From: Alphaproteobacteria bacterium
GTDB lineage: Bacteria > Pseudomonadota > Alphaproteobacteria > UBA828
Direction: 5' to 3'
DNA: 41,795 nucleotides
Assembly: GCA_022820945.1 (NCBI GenBank)
Contig: JAJEEP010000075.1
Coordinates: 1-41,795, forward strand
Positions 36,394 to 41,795 of this stretch are shown piece after piece (the first letter of the stretch is position 1; each line of letters begins with the position of its first letter). Below the pieces are notes generated by a model. The model worked only from the letters and a program-made list of their open reading frames with translations, had not been told where the DNA came from and did no database searches. A program made the position numbers and the translations under genes.

Positions 36394-37143
36394 ATGCTCA
36401 GGCTTTCCGATTTCGCGGGCCGGGTGCTGCGCGAGGACGATCTCGACGATCTCGGCCGGCCCACCGGGGAGGTGATCGAAGAAGCCATCGACGCGGGCCG
36501 CACGGGGGAGGCCAAGACGCTGGCGCGCAACATGATCCACGAGTGGAAGGGCCTGCACGACCTTTACTGCGACTGGGTCTGGGACCTTCTGACCAGGATC
36601 GGGCGCAAGTTCGGCGAGGGCGAGGTCTACGCCATGCTGCGCGCGACTCAGGAGACCTGGATGATGAAGCGGACCTGGAAGGGGTTCCGCAAGATGGCCG
36701 TGGAACGCCAGGTCACGCTCACCGCCGAGATGATGCGCGCGCACCGCTGCGGGCCTCGGCAAGAGGGCGACATCGAGGTGCTGGAGGACGCCGAGCGCTA
36801 CACCATCGTCATGGATCCCTGCGGCAGCGGCGGGCGCATGCGTCGCGGCGACCCGGTGGACAAGACCCCGTCGCGTCTCGGCCCGCCTTACAACTTCGGC
36901 GCGACCCAGGAGGCGCACTGGTGGAGTTGGGGCCGCAAGGACGTGCCCTATTACTGCGTCCACTGCGCGCTCAACGAGATCCTGCCCATCGAATGGGGCG
37001 GCGCGCCGCTATGGGTCACCGACTTCGACGCCGATCACGCCAAGCCCTGCCGCTGGCACTTCTACAAGAAGCCCGACCTCATCCCGGCGGAATACTGGAC
37101 CCGTCTAGGAAAGGAAAAGCCCACGCACTTCGACGACGCCTGA
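36394..37143 (+). CDS. Uncharacterised Cys/His-rich protein
   Basis: 249 residues from ATG 36394 with AAGGGGAG upstream. I do not recognise the family. Residues 1-115 are helical and charged with several Trp. The second half carries DPCGSGGRM (141-149), YCVHC (187-191), PIEWGG (198-203) and KPCRWHFYKKP (217-227). C143, C188, C191, C219 and H190 or H222 could form a metal site. No signal or transmembrane segment. It directly follows the asparaginase gene and is probably co-transcribed with it. Confidence 0.8.
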   Translation: MLRLSDFAGRVLREDDLDDLGRPTGEVIEEAIDAGRTGEAKTLARNMIHEWKGLHDLYCDWVWDLLTRIGRKFGEGEVYAMLRATQETWMMKRTWKGFRKMAVERQVTLTAEMMRAHRCGPRQEGDIEVLEDAERYTIVMDPCGSGGRMRRGDPVDKTPSRLGPPYNFGATQEAHWWSWGRKDVPYYCVHCALNEILPIEWGGAPLWVTDFDADHAKPCRWHFYKKPDLIPAEYWTRLGKEKPTHFDDA

Positions 37144-37161
37144 GGCGCGCGCCGAGGTCTG

Positions 37162-37176
37162 GAACATGAGGCGAAC
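37162..37176 (-). promoter_or_regulatory. LexA-box-like repeat before mmcB
   Basis: GAAC-ATGAGGC-GAAC reads GTTC-N7-GTTC on the minus strand, the exact alphaproteobacterial SOS-box consensus. It lies about 150 nt before the mmcB start. A one-mismatch copy, GAAC-N7-CAAC, is at 37292-37306, only 16 nt before the ATG. MmcB is SOS-regulated in Caulobacter. The site is seen in the sequence; control by LexA is inferred. Confidence 0.5.
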
Positions 37177-37322
37177 TGGGCCGGAGGCCCGCACGGCGCG
37201 ACCGCGTCGCGCGCGAAGCGCAGAGCCAAGCGAGCGGAGCGAGCGCCCGGCGCCTGAGGGATACAAAAAGACTCAAATTGGACTAAACTAGGAACATCGG
37301 GCCAACAACGACCGCGGTGTTC

Positions 37323-37811
37323 ATGTCCGTTGCTGCCTCCGAATCCGCGTCTGCCCAGCTCGCGCTCGACCTCGCGCGCCCTTGTATCGCCGAGGGTCGG
37401 GCGGAGGGGCTGGCCCGTGGCGTGTGCCGGCTGCTCGACGAGATGGGGATTTGCCCGCTCGTCGAAGTGCCGCTCGGCACCGGGCGGCGGGCGGACGTGG
37501 TGGGCCAGGACGGCAAGGGTCGCTTCGTCATCGTCGAGATCAAGAGCGGGCTTGCCGACTTCCGCGCCGACACCAAGTGGTGCGATTATCGCAACCATTG
37601 CGACCGGTTCTACTTCGGGGTCGGCAACGACTTTCCGCTGGACGTGCTGCCGGGTTACGTGGGCGTGATCGTGGCCGACCGCTTCGGCGCCGAGATCAGG
37701 CGCGAGGCGCCGCTCCAGCCCATGGCCCAAGGGCTGCGCCGCAAGCAGGCGATTCGCTTCGGCCGCATCGCCGCTCATCGGCTCCGCTTCTTCCACGAGG
37801 AGCCCTGCTGA
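37323..37811 (+). CDS. mmcB: DNA-repair nuclease-like protein MmcB
   Basis: 162 residues from ATG 37323 (an in-frame GTG at 37317 adds two). The family pattern is clear: GTGRRADVVGQDGKGRFVIV, VEIKSGLADFRADTKWCDY, CDRFYFGVGNDFP and a terminal RKQAIRFGRIAAHRLRF. The PD-(D/E)xK core is D58, E72 and K74. In Caulobacter MmcB protects against mitomycin C and belongs to the SOS regulon. Two LexA-like repeats lie upstream. It converges on the ABC permease gene, with 10 nt between the stops. Confidence 0.93.
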   Translation: MSVAASESASAQLALDLARPCIAEGRAEGLARGVCRLLDEMGICPLVEVPLGTGRRADVVGQDGKGRFVIVEIKSGLADFRADTKWCDYRNHCDRFYFGVGNDFPLDVLPGYVGVIVADRFGAEIRREAPLQPMAQGLRRKQAIRFGRIAAHRLRFFHEEPC

Positions 37812-37821
37812 GCGGTCTCGC

Positions 37822-38820
37822 TCAGGTCAGCCCCTGCTCCTTCCGCCCGCGCACGAGTTGCGAAAGGGACACGGCCAGGATCAGCGCGGCGCCGTTGAAC
37901 ATGTTCTGCACGAACGTGTCGACGCCCAGGAAGTTGAGGCCGGTAATGCCGGTCACCAGGAAGAACACCGCGATGATCGAGCCCAGTGGGTTGAACCGTC
38001 CCGGCACGATGCTCGTCGCGCCAAGGAACGCGGCGGCAAAGGCCGGCAGCAGGAAAGTAAGGCCCGACAGCGGGTCCGCGCCGCCCGTTGTACCCACGTT
38101 GATGATGCCGGCGAGCGCGGCAATCACGCTGGAAGCCACGAGCGCAACCCCGCGGACACGCACCACACTGATGCCGGACAGGCGAGCGACCTCGCGTCCT
38201 CGGCCCACGAACAGGAGGCGCCGGCCGATAGGGGTGAACTCGAAGACGTACCAAATGATCACACCCAGAGCCATCGCGTAGTAGAAGGCCAGCGGAATAT
38301 CGAAGAGACGGTTGACGATCACCCAGTCGATCAGGCCGGGGGATACGCCGCTCAGAGTTTGCGAGCTGCTGATCCACAGAATGAGCCCTTGGATGACCGA
38401 CGCCGTGCCAAGGGTCACGATCAAGGAGTGTATTCGGAAGAAGATAATGAAGAACGCATTGAGGAAGCCGACGATCAGTCCCATGGCCAGGCAAGCCAGA
38501 ACGGCCTGCCACAGCGGCAAGCCCATCTTGGCGTTCAGGACGGCGAGAATCATCGCCGAGAAGGTCAGGACGGCGGCGACCGAAACGTCGAAATCGCCCG
38601 CCGTGAGCGGGATGATCAGGCCCAGGGTCAGCACGACCAGGACGGCCTGGGAGCCAAAAATAATCGAGGAGAAGGTCGGCCATTGGAGAAAGGATGCCGG
38701 GGCCACGAAGGCGAAAACCACGATCAACGCGATCCAGGCCAGGATCAGCGCGTACTTTTCCAGCACGAGCAGCCAATCGATACCCTTCTCCTTTACAGGT
38801 ACCTGGGTCTCTTCAGCCAT
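37822..38820 (-). CDS. Sugar ABC permease (second importer)
   Basis: 332 residues from ATG 38820. RbsC-like membrane protein with about 9-10 helices: GSQAVLVVLTLGLIIPLTAG, FDVSVAAVLTFSAMI, IHSLIVTLGTASVIQG and FTPIGRRLLFVGRGREVARL. The start lies inside the end of the ATPase gene (8-bp overlap) with GGAGCAGG upstream, so translation is coupled. A longer open frame upstream is a shadow of the ATPase gene. Last gene of the importer operon. Confidence 0.92.
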   Translation of the reverse strand: MAEETQVPVKEKGIDWLLVLEKYALILAWIALIVVFAFVAPASFLQWPTFSSIIFGSQAVLVVLTLGLIIPLTAGDFDVSVAAVLTFSAMILAVLNAKMGLPLWQAVLACLAMGLIVGFLNAFFIIFFRIHSLIVTLGTASVIQGLILWISSSQTLSGVSPGLIDWVIVNRLFDIPLAFYYAMALGVIIWYVFEFTPIGRRLLFVGRGREVARLSGISVVRVRGVALVASSVIAALAGIINVGTTGGADPLSGLTFLLPAFAAAFLGATSIVPGRFNPLGSIIAVFFLVTGITGLNFLGVDTFVQNMFNGAALILAVSLSQLVRGRKEQGLT

Positions 38821-40444
38821 GTACCTGCTCCGTTGAATGGCCCGCTGAACCGGCTTCTCTCTGATTGCCCGATGCCAGACTGAGAACCGTCTGTTCGGCG
38901 ATGCGGTCCTTGGTGACATCGCTGCCGACGAGCTCTCGGACCACCCGACCGCGCGCAAAGATCAGCACGCGATCGCAGATCGCCGCGAGTTGCCCGTAGT
39001 CGGTACTGGCGCAGATGACCGCCGCGCCCTGATCCGCCACGTCGCGGATGGCCCCGAAGACCTGTTGCCGGGCGCCGACGTCCACGCCCTGGGTCGGCTC
39101 GTCCAGCAGCATGAGGGACGGGGTGGTCTGCATCCACTTGGCGAGCAGAACCTTTTGCTGGTTGCCGCCGGAAAGCGACTCGAGTTCCTTCTCCGGCGCG
39201 TTCGGCCGCACGTCGAATTCCCTGCCCAGCTCTGACGTCCGGCGCCGCATGGCACGGCGCCTCAGGCCAGTCAGGCCGTGGAACGAAGACAGGACAGGAA
39301 GGGTGATGTTGTCGATGAGCGTCAGGTCGCCGACGCCCGCAGTTCCGAGGCGGTCGCCGGGAAGCAGCGCAATGCCTCCCTCCATCGCTCGCTGCGGCGA
39401 AATGTCATGCAGCTCGTATGTCCTGTCGTGGATTTTGAGCGAGCCCGAGTCCGCTCGCGAAGCGCCGAACAGCAGATAGGGCACCTCGTCGAAACCGGAG
39501 CCGATCAAGCCGGTCAGGCCGAGAACTTCGCCGCGGTGCAGGTTCACGGAAAGATCGACGACGGTGTCGCCGGTCAAGCCGCTCACGGCCACATCGACTT
39601 CCGCCCCGCGCAGGTCGTGCGCTTCGGCCTGGAACGTCTCGATACGGCGACCGATGATCAATTCGACGAAGTCGGCGTACAAAGCGTTTGCCGTTTCGAG
39701 GGTCCCGGCAACGCGGCCGTCTCGCAGAATGGTGGCGCGGTCGGTGATTTCGAGCACCTCGTCGACATCGTGCGAGACAAAGATGACGCTTGCACCCTCT
39801 TCCACAATGCCACGCACCAGCCCGAAGAGCTGGCTTACTCCTTCCTTGGGCAAGAACGGCGTGGGCTCGTCGAGAAAGAGGATACCCGGAGTGTCGTGCG
39901 CAGCGCGTTCGCCGCGGATATCATCGAAGGCGCGAACGATAGCGAGAAGCGCGCGCTCCACCTGCGGCAGATCTTCCACCTTGGCCGACGGATCCAGATC
40001 GAGGCCGAAGCGCGCGAAGACCTCTCTGGCGCGTTGCCTTTCCCGCGTCCAATTGATGTAGGCGCCGGCGCGCGTCGCGAGCTCGCTGAGCATCAGGTTC
40101 TCGAGCACGGTCAGGCTGGGCATGAGGCCGAGGTGCTGGTGCACGAAGGCAAGCCCCAGCCCGCGGAATTGGCCGGGCGCCAGAGGCAATTGAACGGGGC
40201 GCCCGAAGACTTGCAGGGACGCCCCGGTGTCCGGCGCATGAAAGCCCGCAAGAATTTTTATCAGCGTCGACTTGCCCGAGCCGTTCTGGCCCAGGAGCCC
40301 GTGAACTTCCCGTGGCGCAACCGTGAAGGCGACATCGGTGAGCGCCTTCTCGCCGCCGAACGTCTTGGAAACGTGCTCCGCAAACAGAGCGGGGGCGCTG
40401 GTGTCCGGCGCCCCCGTCCCGAGATCGGAGGGACTGCTACTCAA
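38813..40444 (-). CDS. Tandem-NBD sugar ABC ATPase (second importer)
   Basis: About 543 residues from a TTG at 40444, which overlaps the binding-protein stop by 8 bp; longer frames would run inside that gene. NBD1: Walker A GQNGSGKST (52-60) and Walker B ILFLDEPT, but the signature position reads DLPQVERALLAI instead of LSxGQ. NBD2: degenerate Walker A (GLIGSGFDE) with canonical LSGGNQQKV and LLDEPTQGVD. Walker A from one half and signature from the other would make one good ATP site. Energises the permease downstream. The start codon is the least certain point. Confidence 0.88.
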   Translation of the reverse strand: MSSSPSDLGTGAPDTSAPALFAEHVSKTFGGEKALTDVAFTVAPREVHGLLGQNGSGKSTLIKILAGFHAPDTGASLQVFGRPVQLPLAPGQFRGLGLAFVHQHLGLMPSLTVLENLMLSELATRAGAYINWTRERQRAREVFARFGLDLDPSAKVEDLPQVERALLAIVRAFDDIRGERAAHDTPGILFLDEPTPFLPKEGVSQLFGLVRGIVEEGASVIFVSHDVDEVLEITDRATILRDGRVAGTLETANALYADFVELIIGRRIETFQAEAHDLRGAEVDVAVSGLTGDTVVDLSVNLHRGEVLGLTGLIGSGFDEVPYLLFGASRADSGSLKIHDRTYELHDISPQRAMEGGIALLPGDRLGTAGVGDLTLIDNITLPVLSSFHGLTGLRRRAMRRRTSELGREFDVRPNAPEKELESLSGGNQQKVLLAKWMQTTPSLMLLDEPTQGVDVGARQQVFGAIRDVADQGAAVICASTDYGQLAAICDRVLIFARGRVVRELVGSDVTKDRIAEQTVLSLASGNQREAGSAGHSTEQVHG

Positions 40445-41558
40445 GGCCCCACAGCGTGCGGAAACCGGAGACGTGCACGTCGCCGTAACCGCGGTCGTAG
40501 TCCGCCGGGGTGCCGGCATCGTTCGCGTTGCTGCTGTCGAAAATATAGAAGGGTACGTTCAGTTCGGCCGGCTCGGCCAACCCGCACAGCGTCCGCATGT
40601 GCGAATCGAGGATGCCGCGTGCAATCCAGCCGAGCGACTCACCGACATCCATTTCCACCTGCCCTTGCTGGATCAGGTCGATGACGAAGGGCGTGCCGTT
40701 GAACGTCGCGATGTTGACCTGCCCCGTCTTGCCGGCCACGCGGACGGCAGGCACGACAAACTGCGACATCGAGTCGTAGATGGGGATGAGGTAGTTGACG
40801 TCGGGGTTCGCGAGCAGCGCCGACTGGACGCTGGGCTGAATCTTGGTAGCCCACTCGGGAACCGGCGCATTGATGTAGGCCACTTCCTGGCAGTCCGGGC
40901 AATTCGCCTGGAGCGTGTCGCGGATACCCTGGACGAACGGCGCCGTCGGAACGATCTCGTCGGAACCGATGATGACGACGTTGGCTTTGCCGTCGGTCTG
41001 ACTGATGGCCCAGTTCGCGAGGATCTGACCGACCTTGTAGAAGCTCAGCGGCACGGCGCCGTCGACACTCTCGTGCGGCGTCTGGGTCAGGTCGTAGAAG
41101 TGCGATGTCTTGACGACGATACCGGCGCCCGTCGCTGCCTGGATTTGCGGCACGATCACACTGGGATCGACTCCGCCGAGGAGATCGATCAGATCGAAGC
41201 CCTCGTTGATCGCGAAGTTGATGCCCTGAACCCATTGCGACGGTTGTGCCTGGTTTTCCCATTCTGTCACCTCGACGCCGGCTTCGTTTCCGGCTTCGAT
41301 CATTGCCAGGGCGATGTTCTTGGTGAACGGGTTCGCGCTGGAGACAGGGATGGTCAGGACACGCTTTCCGGCTGCGCAGGACTTCGCATCGAACGCGGGT
41401 CCCGGTGCGGAAAACACCGGCTTGGCGCGGTGCTCTTCGATCATCTGACGTGCGGCATCCAGGCCTTGGGCCTGGGCCCCACTGAGAAGAGCCGTCACCG
41501 CCACGGCGGCGACAGCGGCCACGGCAGCGGCCGTGGTCTTGGCATAGAATCTTTTCAC
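40437..41558 (-). CDS. Sugar-type ABC substrate-binding protein (second importer)
   Basis: 373 residues from a GTG at 41558 with GGGAGG 6 nt upstream; an upstream in-frame ATG gives a non-signal leader. Signal peptide: KRFYAKTT, then an Ala/Val hydrophobic stretch, cleaved near GAQAQ (about 31). Mature type I periplasmic-binding fold: VLTIPVSSANPFTKNIALAM, FDLIDLLGGVDPS, VVIIGSDEIVP and VNYLIPIYDS. Two Cys pairs (CPDC and others) may form disulfides. Ligand unknown; likely a sugar or polyol judging by the associated permease and ATPase. Confidence 0.92.
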   Translation of the reverse strand: MKRFYAKTTAAAVAAVAAVAVTALLSGAQAQGLDAARQMIEEHRAKPVFSAPGPAFDAKSCAAGKRVLTIPVSSANPFTKNIALAMIEAGNEAGVEVTEWENQAQPSQWVQGINFAINEGFDLIDLLGGVDPSVIVPQIQAATGAGIVVKTSHFYDLTQTPHESVDGAVPLSFYKVGQILANWAISQTDGKANVVIIGSDEIVPTAPFVQGIRDTLQANCPDCQEVAYINAPVPEWATKIQPSVQSALLANPDVNYLIPIYDSMSQFVVPAVRVAGKTGQVNIATFNGTPFVIDLIQQGQVEMDVGESLGWIARGILDSHMRTLCGLAEPAELNVPFYIFDSSNANDAGTPADYDRGYGDVHVSGFRTLWGLE

Positions 41559-41795
41559 TTGAAGCCTCCCTTGGTTCGCCCTTGATGGGTCGTTGTCGGC
41601 CGGCATTGCCGGTCGCTGCCCACAATCTACCACTTGCTGGAATCACGAAGCTACCCGAGGAATGTGCGTTGTGGCGCTTTTCGACGGCGCGCCGCTGATC
41701 TTTGGCGGCCGGATATCGACTGCCTGACCCCCGTCGGGTGAGCAGAATGCAGCGATTTGGCGTGAGATCGGAACACTACGGGAACATGATGACAC
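41559..41795. other. Leader region of the second ABC operon
   Basis: Non-coding stretch up to the window end. It holds CCGGC-ATT-GCCGG (41600-41612), a small perfect inverted repeat about 42 nt before the binding-protein start. I could not place a convincing -35/-10 pair. No other gene start was seen. Confidence 0.3.

Overview
The window is high-GC chromosomal DNA from an alphaproteobacterium, most likely of the Rhodospirillales or a close order. The evidence is the run dnaE-rpsB-tsf-pyrH-frr-uppS, a 55-residue L33, an MmcB-type DNA-repair nuclease with an alphaproteobacterial LexA-like box upstream, and many ABC/TRAP solute importers. I see no tRNA, rRNA, CRISPR array, insertion sequence or phage gene.

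Layout. (1) 125-1123 (+): an unassigned helical, histidine-bearing protein. (2) 1208-10473 (-): a large solute-uptake and catabolism locus. In transcription order it encodes an RbsC-like permease, an RbsB-like binding protein, a BMP-family binding protein, one tandem-NBD ATPase, two NupP/NupQ-like permeases, a class I aldolase and a PfkB kinase. Two families of importer parts share a single ATPase gene. (3) 10649-12725 (-): a Sel1-repeat secreted protein, rpmG (L33), a cupin and a PPOX-family FMN protein. (4) 12900-20510 (+): the housekeeping block dnaE, rpsB, tsf, pyrH, frr, uppS. The usual cdsA-dxr-rseP-bamA continuation is absent. Instead an amidase and a class III aminotransferase follow on the same strand (20551-23339). 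(5) 23340-23521: a convergent intergenic region packed with hairpins, including a 35-nt perfect palindrome. (6) 23522-26447 (-): a TRAP transporter (DctQ-DctM-DctP), then an LLM flavin/F420 oxidoreductase (-) divergent from an amidohydrolase (+). (7) 29128-32774 (-): a TonB-dependent receptor whose stop overlaps the start of a secreted sphingomyelinase-like phosphodiesterase. (8) 33005-37811 (+): an inositol-monophosphatase/HisN-type phosphatase, a higBA toxin-antitoxin pair, an SDR, a Rhizobium-etli-type asparaginase with an uncharacterised Cys/His-rich partner, and mmcB. (9) 37822-41558 (-): a second complete sugar-type ABC importer whose three genes overlap by 8 bp at each junction.

How it fits together. 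Outside the housekeeping core the window is dominated by uptake and breakdown of small organic molecules: two ABC loci, one TRAP locus, one TonB receptor, an amidase, an amidohydrolase, an asparaginase, an aldolase and a kinase. No dedicated transcription factor gene was recognised apart from the HigA antitoxin, so control of these operons must come from elsewhere. Several inverted repeats in leader regions are listed as candidate operators. The observations I consider most worth following are the mixed-family ABC locus, the coupled TonB receptor/sphingomyelinase pair, the LexA-like box before mmcB, the asparaginase/Cys-His protein pair, and the repeat-like palindrome.
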